Origin: Colwellia sp. | GTDB lineage: Bacteria > Pseudomonadota > Gammaproteobacteria > Enterobacterales > Alteromonadaceae | DNA: 64,000 bases | Direction of reading: 5' to 3' | Assembly (NCBI RefSeq): GCF_013214175.1 | Contig: NZ_JABSPA010000006.1 | Coordinates: forward strand, 186,001-250,000 | Shown here: positions 26,135-35,763 of the stretch, piece by piece | Layout of the letters: each line of letters opens with the position of its first letter | Numbering within the stretch: position 1 is the stretch's first letter | Notes under the pieces: model-generated | What the model saw: only the letters and a program-made list of their open reading frames with translations | Database searches by the model: none | What the model was told of the DNA's origin: nothing | Made by a program: the position numbers and the translations under genes

Positions 26135-26863
26135 ATGCACAATATTTTATTGGTAGAAGATGATATTAGCCTTGCTGATTGGGTCTGTGAATATTTAAGC
26201 GAACAAGGCTTTAATGTTACCCATGTTGCCCGTGGCGACTTAGTGATGGATGTTATCAAAAAAAATAGCACTGATATCGTTTTACTCGATGTCATGTTAC
26301 CTGGCTTAAATGGCATAGAAGTTTGCCGCCTTATTCGCCAGAATAAACAAAGCCAAGCAACTCCAATCATTATGCTAACCGCCCGTGCTGATGAATTTGA
26401 TGAAGTAATTGGCTTAGAAGCCGGTGCTGATGATTATGTTATCAAGCCAGTTCGTCCGCGCGCCTTATTAGCGCGAATTAACCGTCAATTAAGTCAAAGT
26501 AATAAAGCAGCAAGTAACCTCAATAGCGAGCTTGTTTTTGGTGATCTCACCATAAACCAAGAAGCAAAACGTGTCGTTTATCAAGGTAAAGAAGTCGATT
26601 TATCAACCAGTCTATTTGCCTTTCTTACCTATTTAGCTCAGCATGCTGGTAGTGTTGTTGATAGAGACTCGGTTTTTAAAGCACTGAAAAAACGTGAATA
26701 TGATGGCCAAGATAGACGTTTTGACGTGATGTTATCAACCTTACGAAAACTATTTAATGACGATCCACAAAAGCCACAAAAGTTTAAAACTATTTGGGGC
26801 AAGGGCTATTTATTTGTTAGTGATGCTTGGCAAGAAAAACCAAGCTTGGGTAGTGACGAATAA
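26135..26863 (+). CDS. OmpR-family response regulator (RstA-like)
   Basis: 242 residues: a receiver domain (acidic pair EDD near residues 8-10, phospho-acceptor Asp in VLLDVMLPG, Thr in MLTARAD, Lys in VIKPVRP) and a C-terminal winged-helix DNA-binding domain (GDLTINQEAKRVVYQGKEVDLS ... DRRFDVMLSTLRKLF ... IWGKGYLFV). The closest well-known relatives are RstA-type regulators. It is followed after 2 bases by its sensor kinase gene and preceded by the DUF3019 and MipA genes, which are likely targets. Confidence 0.88.
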   Translation: MHNILLVEDDISLADWVCEYLSEQGFNVTHVARGDLVMDVIKKNSTDIVLLDVMLPGLNGIEVCRLIRQNKQSQATPIIMLTARADEFDEVIGLEAGADDYVIKPVRPRALLARINRQLSQSNKAASNLNSELVFGDLTINQEAKRVVYQGKEVDLSTSLFAFLTYLAQHAGSVVDRDSVFKALKKREYDGQDRRFDVMLSTLRKLFNDDPQKPQKFKTIWGKGYLFVSDAWQEKPSLGSDE

Positions 26864-26865
26864 CC

Positions 26866-28161
26866 ATGCGTGGCCTCTATATTAGTATCATTTTTACCGT
26901 GTTAGGCTCGTTATTCTTTATTGGTTGGGGTCTCGATGAGCTAGTAGAATATACCACTGAAGACAAAATCACCGAAACGCAAACTACCATAGTCTACCGA
27001 CAGCTTCTCAACGGTCTTGCCAGCGATCTTAGCGCTATTAACGGTAGCCAGTTAAACGCACGAGTTAAACAATTCCAACAGCATTACCAAATAAAAGCCC
27101 GCTTAGCGTCGAGTAAAAAAATAGCCCTGCCTAGCTCCCTGATTGCACAATTAACCCAATCAGGAGGTTTACTACTTGCCTCAAGCAGCAATCAATACTT
27201 ATTAAAAAGCATTAGCAATCATCCTGAGTTCCTCTTACGCCTTGAGCTACCCGTAGCAGCAGCAGATAACGAAAACATTAATTTTCTTTTAACCTTAATA
27301 CTCTACGTGAGCATATGTGGCATATTGATTTTATGGTTAATTCCCTTAACAAGACGGTTATACCTACTTAATAATGCTGCCGCTAAAATTGGCTCAGGAC
27401 AGCTTGATGTGCGTATCGCCAGCAGCCGCTTATCCTATATAAAAGTGTTAGAGCAAAGTTTTAATACCATGGCCAGTAAAATTGAAAAACTTGTCGCTGA
27501 TAATAAGATTCTCGCCCGCAGTTTATCTCATGATATTCGCACACCAATGGCTTGTTTACGCTTTGGCATAGAAGCGGCCTTAGACAGTAAATCAGTTGAA
27601 AAGAAAAATAACTACCTATCCCGTATGGATAATGAATTAACTAATATGGAGGAAATGACCAGTGCCTTTCTTGACTATGCCTCGATGGAGCGCCAAGGGT
27701 TAAATTTAAAAAAGCAGCAAACTAATGTTTATGCCTTACTTACCTCTGCTATTAATGATTGCCAAGTATTAGCGGAACAAAGAAAGATTACTGTCGGTTT
27801 AACTGGCGATGAAAGCTTAGATTACCTATTAGATTATCACTGGAGCTATCGCGCCTTAGTGAACCTTATTAGCAACGCTATAGGCTACGCCAATACCCAA
27901 GTATTACTGACCATTGACAATACTAATCAGCACCTGACCATTACCGTGGAAGATGATGGCAAGGGTATTGCCGATGATAAACTCGCCATCATATTTACTC
28001 CCTTTGTCAAACTTGATGCCGATAGATCAAGAGAGCAAGGTCACTTTGGTCTAGGCTTGGCCATCTGCAGTAAAGTGATGGATTGGCATCAAGGCAGTAT
28101 TAATGCCAGCAATAGCAAGCAACTATCCGGTGCATGCTTTACTTTAACCTTTCCCAAATAA
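26866..28161 (+). CDS. Sensor histidine kinase, RstB-like
   Basis: 431 residues: N-terminal membrane span (about 5-22), a periplasmic domain of about 115 residues, a second span (about 142-160), HAMP, then HisKA with phospho-acceptor His222 in SLSHDIRTP and an HATPase domain (NLISNAIGYAN, VEDDGKGI, FGLGLAICSKV). It overlaps no neighbour and starts 2 bases after the regulator stop, so the pair should be co-translated. The small periplasmic domain suggests direct sensing of an envelope condition. The stimulus cannot be read from the sequence. Confidence 0.88.
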   Translation: MRGLYISIIFTVLGSLFFIGWGLDELVEYTTEDKITETQTTIVYRQLLNGLASDLSAINGSQLNARVKQFQQHYQIKARLASSKKIALPSSLIAQLTQSGGLLLASSSNQYLLKSISNHPEFLLRLELPVAAADNENINFLLTLILYVSICGILILWLIPLTRRLYLLNNAAAKIGSGQLDVRIASSRLSYIKVLEQSFNTMASKIEKLVADNKILARSLSHDIRTPMACLRFGIEAALDSKSVEKKNNYLSRMDNELTNMEEMTSAFLDYASMERQGLNLKKQQTNVYALLTSAINDCQVLAEQRKITVGLTGDESLDYLLDYHWSYRALVNLISNAIGYANTQVLLTIDNTNQHLTITVEDDGKGIADDKLAIIFTPFVKLDADRSREQGHFGLGLAICSKVMDWHQGSINASNSKQLSGACFTLTFPK

Positions 28162-28281
28162 AATGCTAAAACACTAAAACCAAGTTAAAATAATGACAAA
28201 AAACAGATGAGAATTAGGGTTTTCATCATACTTTACTATGCTTTGTAGATAGCGATTAATCAGCAAAGATAGACAAAAGTT

Positions 28282-31200
28282 ATGCATAATAATTCTACCG
28301 ATAAATCTGGTTTTCAGTTCACCATAAAGAAAAAACTCATCCTTAATGCCTTCATTAACATTACCTTAATGTTAATGATTGGCCTCTATGCTTTAAATCA
28401 AATGAAGTTGATTGGCGAAGAGGTTGAAGAGATTGCTGAAATTGATATGCCGTTAATACGTAGCATAACCAGTATAGAAGCCCATCAACTTGAACAAGCG
28501 CTATATTTAGAGCGTTTATTACGCTTAGGTACACAAACATTTCAATCAGCGTTGACCGTACAAGAGTACGCCATGGCAAAAGCAAAGTTTCTCAGCTACG
28601 GTGAGCAAGTTAAACAAGAATTGGTTCTGGTAGAGTCTAAGGTAAATGATGACATAGAGATCACGCCTTACGAGACAGACAGACAAGAATTTCAATACGT
28701 ATTAAAACAAATCATAAATATCAGCACTGAGCACAAAAGTTACCAAAAACATGCCATGAAAATCATTGGCCTACTCAATGCAAAACTTAAAGGTCTAGCA
28801 TTCAAGGGCTCAGTTCCCCAAGCCAATGCTACTACCACCTCAACTGAGCAGCACTTCACCGAGAATATAACTCAGCTTCAACAAGGTAGCTTGCTGGCGG
28901 AGCTGGCGGAGCTGGAACAGCTTATCCACGACATTGAATTAGAAGAAGATGAGATAGACCACGAGCTTGAGCAGTTACTACAACAAATCGAAGATTTTAC
29001 CCAAGAATCACTTTCCGCTGCCGAAGCACACGAAAAGTCAGCTATTGAACAGATTATTTTATTGATCATTATTGGCACTATTCTAGCTACATTAGGATCC
29101 TTTATTATTGCTCGGCTTATCAGTTTGCCTATTACCCGATTAAAAGAACTCGCCAAGCAAGTAGCAACCGGGGATTTGAGCCAACAAGTAACACAAATCA
29201 GCAATGATGAACTCGGCGAGTTATCAGTCTCAATTAATAGCACCATACAATCCATTGCCGAAGCGGCTCAACAGGCAGAAGCTATCGCATCAGGGGATTT
29301 TAGCCAGGAAATTCACCCTAAAAGTGCGCAAGACAAGCTAGGCCATGCTTTACATAATATGAAAGCGCAAATTATTGAACAAAATGCTAGCTTGGCGGAA
29401 AAGATCGCCCTTAATGAGGGCATAGTTAATACCAGTTTGGATGCTATTTTAACCATAGATGAGCTAGGTACTATCCTTTCTTGCAATACTTCGACTATGC
29501 GTTTATTTCATTATCGTCGAGAAGAAATCATAGGGCAAAATATTAAAATGTTAATGCCCATGCCATATACGGCCGAGCATGATAGTTATCTAAGTAACTA
29601 TAAAACGAGCGGTATAAAAAAAGTGATTGGTAGTGGCCGAGAGGTTAAAGCACTGAAAAAAGATGGCGCTATATTCCCTATTGCGCTGTCTGTTGGCGAA
29701 GTCACCAAACAAGATGCTCAAAAAAAGGTTTTCACTGGCTTTATTAGAGATATCTCCCAAGAGAAAATATTTGAAGCCGACTTACAGAAAAATAACGACC
29801 AGCTATCTAAACAAAATGAGCGCCAGCATCAATTAGCTGAAATTAACGAACTGACTCTGGGCATCACAGATCTGAGCAAATTGAGTGATGACATCATCAC
29901 CAGTTTAGCCAACGCCTGCCAAGCAGGACATGGCGTGATATATATTAAGGAACAACAAGATAGTAATAGCTTATCGCTAGTTGGCAGTTACGCTTTCCAC
30001 TCTAGAAAAAATATTGCCGCTACTATCAATATCGGCGAAGGCTTGGTTGGCCAGTGCGCGAAAGAGAGAAAAGTTATTCTACTAACTAAGGTGCCGGGTG
30101 ATTATATTCAAATAAATTCAGCCTTAGGTGAACAAACGCCACTTAACTTAATACTGTTACCGGTACTTTTTGAAACAAAACTCATGGCGGTTATTGAGCT
30201 GGCTTCCTTCCACGCTTTTACCGAGGAACAACAGCTAACATTAACGCAAGTCGCTCAAAGTCTCGGCATAGTCATTAACAACCTATTCAATCAGCAGAGA
30301 ACCAAACAACTATTACACGAAACCCAGCTACAGGCTGAGGAATTACAAACCCAACAAGAAGAATTAAAAAGTGCCAATGAAAACTTAGTTGAACAAACCC
30401 AGCAATTAAAAGCTTCAGAAGAGGAGTTAAGGCAACAAAGTGAGGAACTGCAAGTATCTAATGAAGAGTTAGGTCAAAGACAAAAAGATTTACAAGCGCA
30501 AAGAGATAAGATTGCGGCCTCAGAGCAAGAGTTGGTGATAAAAGCCAAAGAGCTGACTATAGCTAGTAAATACAAGTCAGAGTTTTTAGCCAATATGAGT
30601 CATGAATTAAGAACACCACTTAATAGCTTATTACTCTTGGCTAAGGGCTTAGCTGACAATGCCAGTGGTCACTTAGATGAAACGGAAGTTGAAGATGCCC
30701 ATATTATCTATGATGGTGGCCAAAGCCTGCTGCACCTGATTAACGATATTCTCGACTTATCAAAAGTAGAAGCGGGAAAATTGAATATTCATCTGGAAAA
30801 AGTACAACTTAGTCAAATCAAAGAAAAGTTATTGCAACTCTTTAACCCACTGGCAAAAGAGAGAAACATTCAACTGTCCGCTAACATAGACAAAAATGTA
30901 CCTGCGAACATAGTCACAGACAGTCAACGCCTTGAGCAAATTTTACGAAACTTACTTTCTAATGCGGTTAAATTTACCGAAATGGGTGAAGTAAAAATAA
31001 GCTTTACCCTGCCAGCTGAAAACACTCACTTTAGACACCCGCACTTAAACGTAACAAAAAGCTTGGCTATAGCAATTACTGATACTGGCGTAGGTATTGC
31101 GGAAGATAAACTACAAGCCATTTTTGAAGCCTTTCAACAAGAAGATGGCTCAACTAGCCGAAAATATGGCGGTACCGGTTTAGGTTTAACCATAGCGAGA

Positions 31201-32700
31201 GAATTAAGCCATTTACTGGGCGGGGAAATACAACTGACCAGCACAAGATATAAAGGCAGTACCTTTACGCTATTTTTACCACTATCCTCGGATGAGGTCG
31301 CTAGCTCAGCCAGTAAAAGTGAAAGCGAGGCAATAGCCAGCCTCGAGAGTAAAAATAGCGCAGCAAGCACATTACCTCAGCAAGCAGTTGCTAACGCCCC
31401 TGCAGCTCACCAAGCTAATACCTCTGAATTAGCGAGTATTGATAGAGAAATAGATTTAGAGCTAAATATTTTTATTGATGACGATAGATTCAATATTATC
31501 GCTGGCGATAAAACGCTGCTAGTTATTGATGATGACAAGATCTTTGCGAAAATACTACGTGATTACGCCAGAAAAAGTGGCTACAAATGCCTAGTCGCGG
31601 GTGATGGGCGTTCGGGTATCTATTTAGCACAACATCATCAGCCCAATGGTATTATTCTTGATCTTATGCTACCCGATATTGATGGCCACCAAGTATTAGA
31701 GCAATTAAAATCCAGCTTAAAAACCCAACATATTCCAGTCGAAATTATATCAGCTCATAGTGAAAATCGCAGTGAAGCACTAGCAGGAGGCGCTATTGGT
31801 TTGCAAACCAAACCCGTTAGCAGTGAACAGTTGCACCAGGTATTAGTTGAAATTGAAAACTTATCGAAAGCCAAAATTAGCCAAGTATTAATTATTGAAG
31901 ATAATCCGCACCATAGTAAAGCTACCAAACGATTATTGGAAAATATCGGCTTAAAAACCACTTGTGTTGCTACCGGTGAAGATGGCTATGCCGAAATTTT
32001 AACCGGTAAATATGACTGTGTTATTTTAGATTTAGGTTTACCTGATATGACTGGCATCGAGCTATTAAAACAAGTTAATGCTGGCAAGCTAGCAGTATTA
32101 CCTCCGGTGATTGTCTATACCGGCAAAGAAGTTACTGACCAAGAGCAAGCGGAGCTCGATAAATACTCTTCTACCGTAGTGATAAAAGGCAGTGGTTCTC
32201 CTGAGCGCTTACTTGATGATATATCACTATTCTTATTCGACATTGAAGAGAAGTTCGGCAAGATAACGACGGCGAAAGATAAAAAGTCCATGCGACTGTT
32301 ACATGACGAAGATGCCATTTTGCAAGGACGTAAAATTTTATTAACTGATGATGATATGCGTAATACCTACGCCTTGTCGAAAAAGTTAATTGATATAGGT
32401 TGTGATGTTGAAATGGCCAACAACGGTAAAGAAGCTGTGGAGATCCTCAGAGAGCAAAACGATTTTGAACTTGTTTTAATGGATACTATGATGCCAATAA
32501 TGGATGGCAATGAAGCTACCCAAATTATCCGCACCATGAACAATTATAAAAAAATTCCTATCATAGCGCTAACTGCGAAAACGATGCCTGAAGATAGGGA
32601 GTTAGCATTAAAATCTGGTGCATCTGAGTATTTAACTAAACCAATAGATTTTGACAAATTGGTTTCCATTTTGCGAATTTGGTTATTTAAAAAAGACTGA
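28282..32700 (+). CDS. Large hybrid sensor histidine kinase: HAMP-PAS-GAF-HK with three receivers
   Basis: 1472 residues. Order: membrane span (about 15-35), long periplasmic helical domain (about 36-250, with a Glu-rich stretch about 205-245), second span (about 253-277), HAMP (about 278-330), a second HAMP-like helix, a FixL-type PAS (about 378-490), GAF (about 520-670), a Glu/Gln-rich coiled coil (about 670-755), HisKA with His774 in NMSHELRTP, HATPase (to about 1010), then REC1 (from about 1077, VIDDDK...LDLMLPD), REC2 (about 1200, IIEDN...LDLGLPD) and REC3 (about 1349, LTDDD...MDTMMP). CheR, CheB and REC-kinase genes follow in the same direction, so it is probably the central sensor of that set. 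The ligand is unknown. Confidence 0.92.
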   Translation: MHNNSTDKSGFQFTIKKKLILNAFINITLMLMIGLYALNQMKLIGEEVEEIAEIDMPLIRSITSIEAHQLEQALYLERLLRLGTQTFQSALTVQEYAMAKAKFLSYGEQVKQELVLVESKVNDDIEITPYETDRQEFQYVLKQIINISTEHKSYQKHAMKIIGLLNAKLKGLAFKGSVPQANATTTSTEQHFTENITQLQQGSLLAELAELEQLIHDIELEEDEIDHELEQLLQQIEDFTQESLSAAEAHEKSAIEQIILLIIIGTILATLGSFIIARLISLPITRLKELAKQVATGDLSQQVTQISNDELGELSVSINSTIQSIAEAAQQAEAIASGDFSQEIHPKSAQDKLGHALHNMKAQIIEQNASLAEKIALNEGIVNTSLDAILTIDELGTILSCNTSTMRLFHYRREEIIGQNIKMLMPMPYTAEHDSYLSNYKTSGIKKVIGSGREVKALKKDGAIFPIALSVGEVTKQDAQKKVFTGFIRDISQEKIFEADLQKNNDQLSKQNERQHQLAEINELTLGITDLSKLSDDIITSLANACQAGHGVIYIKEQQDSNSLSLVGSYAFHSRKNIAATINIGEGLVGQCAKERKVILLTKVPGDYIQINSALGEQTPLNLILLPVLFETKLMAVIELASFHAFTEEQQLTLTQVAQSLGIVINNLFNQQRTKQLLHETQLQAEELQTQQEELKSANENLVEQTQQLKASEEELRQQSEELQVSNEELGQRQKDLQAQRDKIAASEQELVIKAKELTIASKYKSEFLANMSHELRTPLNSLLLLAKGLADNASGHLDETEVEDAHIIYDGGQSLLHLINDILDLSKVEAGKLNIHLEKVQLSQIKEKLLQLFNPLAKERNIQLSANIDKNVPANIVTDSQRLEQILRNLLSNAVKFTEMGEVKISFTLPAENTHFRHPHLNVTKSLAIAITDTGVGIAEDKLQAIFEAFQQEDGSTSRKYGGTGLGLTIARELSHLLGGEIQLTSTRYKGSTFTLFLPLSSDEVASSASKSESEAIASLESKNSAASTLPQQAVANAPAAHQANTSELASIDREIDLELNIFIDDDRFNIIAGDKTLLVIDDDKIFAKILRDYARKSGYKCLVAGDGRSGIYLAQHHQPNGIILDLMLPDIDGHQVLEQLKSSLKTQHIPVEIISAHSENRSEALAGGAIGLQTKPVSSEQLHQVLVEIENLSKAKISQVLIIEDNPHHSKATKRLLENIGLKTTCVATGEDGYAEILTGKYDCVILDLGLPDMTGIELLKQVNAGKLAVLPPVIVYTGKEVTDQEQAELDKYSSTVVIKGSGSPERLLDDISLFLFDIEEKFGKITTAKDKKSMRLLHDEDAILQGRKILLTDDDMRNTYALSKKLIDIGCDVEMANNGKEAVEILREQNDFELVLMDTMMPIMDGNEATQIIRTMNNYKKIPIIALTAKTMPEDRELALKSGASEYLTKPIDFDKLVSILRIWLFKKD

Positions 32701-32748
32701 TAGCCGATTTTACTTTACCGACTTTGACTCGATAATAAGGAACAGCTC

Positions 32749-33624
32749 TTGACGCCAACCCCTCAAGTAAAGCCCCAAGTTTATAGCCTCCGTCCTGATG
32801 AAGACGAGGTCATGGCACTAGAGATTAAGCTGCTGCTACAAGCAATAGAGTTTCGTTATGACTATGACTTTAGTCATTATGCACAAGCTTCACTCATTCG
32901 CCGTATAAACAACTGCCTTAAAAAGTCGCAACTAAACAACATTGCCGAAATGATCCCAAAAGTATTACACCAGCCAGAGTTTTTTGAACTATTCCTTAAG
33001 GAGATGTCCGTAACAGTGACCGAAATGTTTAGGGACCCTAGGGTATTTAAAGAACTCAGAAATAAAGTTTTTACCCAATTAAAAACCTACTCACGGATAA
33101 ATATTTGGCATGCTGGTTGCGCCACAGGGGAAGAAGTCTATTCATTAGCCATCATGCTAAAAGAGGAAGGTTTACTGCATCGCTGCCAAATATATGCAAC
33201 AGACTTTAACAATCAATCATTAAAAGTAGCAGAGCAAGGCATTTATAAAGCAGAAAAGATCACCGAGTATACTCATAATTACCAACTGGCTGGCGGCAAA
33301 GCCTCTTTCGCTGATTATTATCAAGCTAAACATGGTTATGCCAAAATACATAATGATCTTAAAGAGCATATTACCTTTGCCCACCATAACCTGATAAAAG
33401 ACCAATGTTTTGCTCAAATGCATTTAATCATTTGTCGTAACGTACTTATCTATTTTGATAAAAAGCTACAGAACAATGTCTTATCACTATTTAATCAAAG
33501 TCTATTGCATCGCGGCTATCTATTATTAGGAGATAAAGAATCGCTCGAATTTAGCAACCAAAAAAACAACTTTGAAACTATTGCTAAAGATCAGCGTATT
33601 TATCAAAAAATCAGCTATGAATAA
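32749..33624 (+). CDS. CheR-type protein-glutamate methyltransferase
   Basis: 291 residues with the CheR N-terminal helical domain (FRYDYDFSHYAQASLIRRI) and the SAM-binding methyltransferase domain (IWHAGCATGEEVYSLAI, IYATDFNNQSLKVAEQGIY, LIICRNVLIYFDKKLQ). The start codon is TTG at 32749 with an AAGGA SD; no nearby ATG fits. CheR normally methylates glutamates of chemoreceptors. No chemoreceptor, CheA or CheW gene is in the window, and the gene lies between a hybrid kinase and a CheB gene, so the methylated partner may be the kinase itself (inference). Confidence 0.9.
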   Translation: MTPTPQVKPQVYSLRPDEDEVMALEIKLLLQAIEFRYDYDFSHYAQASLIRRINNCLKKSQLNNIAEMIPKVLHQPEFFELFLKEMSVTVTEMFRDPRVFKELRNKVFTQLKTYSRINIWHAGCATGEEVYSLAIMLKEEGLLHRCQIYATDFNNQSLKVAEQGIYKAEKITEYTHNYQLAGGKASFADYYQAKHGYAKIHNDLKEHITFAHHNLIKDQCFAQMHLIICRNVLIYFDKKLQNNVLSLFNQSLLHRGYLLLGDKESLEFSNQKNNFETIAKDQRIYQKISYE

Positions 33625-33648
33625 TTATCTAAAAGCAGTTCATTTATA

Positions 33649-34260
33649 ATGCCCGTTAAGAGCAGCTCTTCTTATCAAGCTTTAGTGATCGGAGTATCTG
33701 CTGGTGGCCTGAATGCGCTTCATAACATACTGCCTAAACTACCCAAAAGCTTTCCGCTTGCCATTATTGTCCTGCAACATAGAGGAGAAGTAGTCTTTGA
33801 CGGCGCCAGTCACAATGACTTTCTGATCAGTTATTTTCAAAAAGATTGCGCTATGTCTGTTACCGAAGCCATGATAGGCGCAGAAATAAAGCAGGGGAAT
33901 ATTTACATTGCGCCAGCAAAATACCACTTACTTATTGAAAAAACTAAAGTGTTTTCTTTGAGTCTTGAACCTCCCGTCAACTTTGCGCTACCCTCAATTG
34001 ACGTGCTCTTTGACAGTGCTAGTGCTTGCTACAAAAATCAATTAATTGGTCTTATACTTACAGGTGCAAGCAGTGATGGCAGCATCGGGCTTAAGACGAT
34101 TAAAGACCGTGCTGGCCTAACACTGGTACAAGAGCCAAAAACAGCCGAAGTAGATTTCATGCCAAAATCAGCCATTAGCTTAAATGCGGTTGATCATATA
34201 TTACCCTTAGATGATATTGCCGAATTTTTGTGCCAACTCATCCAAGGAGACAAGGAATAA
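33649..34260 (+). CDS. CheB-type methylesterase domain protein without receiver
   Basis: 203 residues, only the C-terminal catalytic half of CheB. The catalytic triad is visible: Ser17 in VIGVSAGG, His44 in VLQHR and Asp143 in LTGASSDGS (the family usually has LTGMGxDG here). The N-terminal receiver and linker of chemotaxis CheB are absent, so activity cannot be controlled by direct phosphorylation. Docking on REC domains of the neighbouring kinases is possible. It starts 24 bases after CheR and is followed after 1 base by the REC-kinase gene. Confidence 0.9.
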   Translation: MPVKSSSSYQALVIGVSAGGLNALHNILPKLPKSFPLAIIVLQHRGEVVFDGASHNDFLISYFQKDCAMSVTEAMIGAEIKQGNIYIAPAKYHLLIEKTKVFSLSLEPPVNFALPSIDVLFDSASACYKNQLIGLILTGASSDGSIGLKTIKDRAGLTLVQEPKTAEVDFMPKSAISLNAVDHILPLDDIAEFLCQLIQGDKE

Positions 34261-34261
34261 C

Positions 34262-35554
34262 ATGGGCTTAGATACATTGCCAAAAATACTCATTGTCGAT
34301 GATGAACCGAACAATTTACGCGTTTATGAGCGAACCTTGGCTTCGCTAAATGTTGATATTGTTAAAGCTCTTTCTGGACAACAGGCACTTGCTGTTGCCC
34401 ATAAACATGACTTTGCCCTGATATTGATGGATGTACAAATGCCTTGTATGGATGGCTTCGAAACGGCCTCCTTAATATTGGAGCACCCAAAAACCAGCCA
34501 CATTCCTGTTATATTTATCACCGCATTTGCCCGTGACGAAATGTTTGAGTTTAAAGGTTATGCCAGCGGCGCAGTAGATTACTTAATAAAACCGATCAAT
34601 GAAGATGTCGTCCGCAGCAAGGTAGCGGTATTTTTGGAATTACATAAAGAAAAACAGCGATTAGACCATGCTTGTAAAGTACGCGCGAAAGCCGAAGCAG
34701 AGCTGAGAGTACATAAAGAACACTTGGAAGAGCTAGTGAAAGAGCGTACCCAAGAGTTACAAGATTCGATTGAAAGTTTAATGGCAACACAGAATCAGTT
34801 GGTCGAGTCTGAAAAGATGGCTTCTTTGGGGCGTTTAGTGGCAGGTGTCGCCCACGAACTTAACACCCCAATCGGTATTAGCATTACCGGTGCTTCTTTT
34901 TTACAAGAAAAACTGCAACAGCTAAAAAGTAATTTTGAGCGAGGTGAAATTCGTCGAAGAGATCTAGCAGACTTTGTTGAATGTGCACCACAATCTATTG
35001 ATATTATTTTAACTAATTTAGATAGAGCCGCTGAACAAATTACCAACTTTAAGTTGGTTGCCGTTGATCAAACCAGTGAAAGAAAACGTAATATCAACTT
35101 GGTCAGTTATATTAAAAAGGTTATTAATAGCCTATCACCGGCAATTAATAATGCTCATCACTCTGTGGAGATAAGCGGTGATGAAGCGATTGAATTACAC
35201 ACCATTCCGGGCGGTATCTCACAAATTATTACTAACCTGATAATGAATTCAATTGTCCATGCTTATCAAGAGGGTGAACAAGGTAAAATCAAAATAACCA
35301 TCAAAGAAAATAACAGCAATGTTTTACTAACTTATGCTGATGATGGTCTGGGCATGGAAGAATCCGTTAGTCAGATGATTTTCGAACCCTTCTTTACCAC
35401 TCAGCGTGGCTCTGGCAATAGTGGCTTAGGTATGTACATTGTTTATAACCTTGTTAATCAAAGCTTAGCAGGGAAAATCACCTGCAAAAGTGAACCTGAA
35501 CAAGGTACTGAATTTATTTTGAAATTCCCTATCCACCACAAAGACGCTGAATAG
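34262..35554 (+). CDS. Receiver-histidine kinase (REC-HisKA-HATPase), soluble
   Basis: 430 residues from the ATG at 34262, which has an AAGGAA SD inside the end of the CheB gene; the longer in-frame reading from 34211 lacks one. An N-terminal receiver (VDDEP, phospho-acceptor in LILMDVQMP, ITAFARDE, LIKPI) is joined by a coiled coil (about 130-180) to a kinase core with His198 in GVAHELNTP and an HATPase (NSIVHAY, YADDGLGM, GSGNSGLGMYIVYNLV). No membrane span is present. It could receive phosphate from the large hybrid kinase or control it, and closes the four-gene signalling set. Confidence 0.9.
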   Translation: MGLDTLPKILIVDDEPNNLRVYERTLASLNVDIVKALSGQQALAVAHKHDFALILMDVQMPCMDGFETASLILEHPKTSHIPVIFITAFARDEMFEFKGYASGAVDYLIKPINEDVVRSKVAVFLELHKEKQRLDHACKVRAKAEAELRVHKEHLEELVKERTQELQDSIESLMATQNQLVESEKMASLGRLVAGVAHELNTPIGISITGASFLQEKLQQLKSNFERGEIRRRDLADFVECAPQSIDIILTNLDRAAEQITNFKLVAVDQTSERKRNINLVSYIKKVINSLSPAINNAHHSVEISGDEAIELHTIPGGISQIITNLIMNSIVHAYQEGEQGKIKITIKENNSNVLLTYADDGLGMEESVSQMIFEPFFTTQRGSGNSGLGMYIVYNLVNQSLAGKITCKSEPEQGTEFILKFPIHHKDAE

Positions 35555-35596
35555 TTAATAGCTTTCAACCGCTCATTCCCTACTAACACTCCTTAC

Positions 35597-35734
35597 TATT
35601 GACTGACGTTGTCAATATATCTCGCCAGTTCAGCCATGCTTGCTTTGTAATGATTAGTAACCCCTTGCTACATCGACAAATAAATCGTATAAAATCAAAC
35701 AATCATCATTTTAATCACCGTAATCTTATACGGT
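35597..35734. promoter_or_regulatory. Two inverted repeats upstream of the GH109 operon, candidate operators
   Basis: TATTGAC-tgacgtt-GTCAATA (35597-35617) and ACCGTA-atctta-TACGGT (35717-35734) lie in the 209-base gap before the GH109 gene. The second is 30 bases upstream of the start codon and would overlap the transcript start. No regulator gene is adjacent, so assignment is open. Confidence 0.3.
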
Positions 35735-35763
35735 AATTCATAAATTAAGTCAGAGACAAGTCT

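Noticed and set aside
28878-29255. 125-codon Ser/Cys-rich antisense ORF inside the hybrid kinase
   Set aside because: Composition reflects the Glu-rich coding strand; no independent gene signal.
32749-34260. CheR and CheB as part of a chemotaxis operon
   Set aside because: No cheA, cheW, cheY or receptor gene nearby and the CheB lacks its receiver; a kinase-linked module is better supported.
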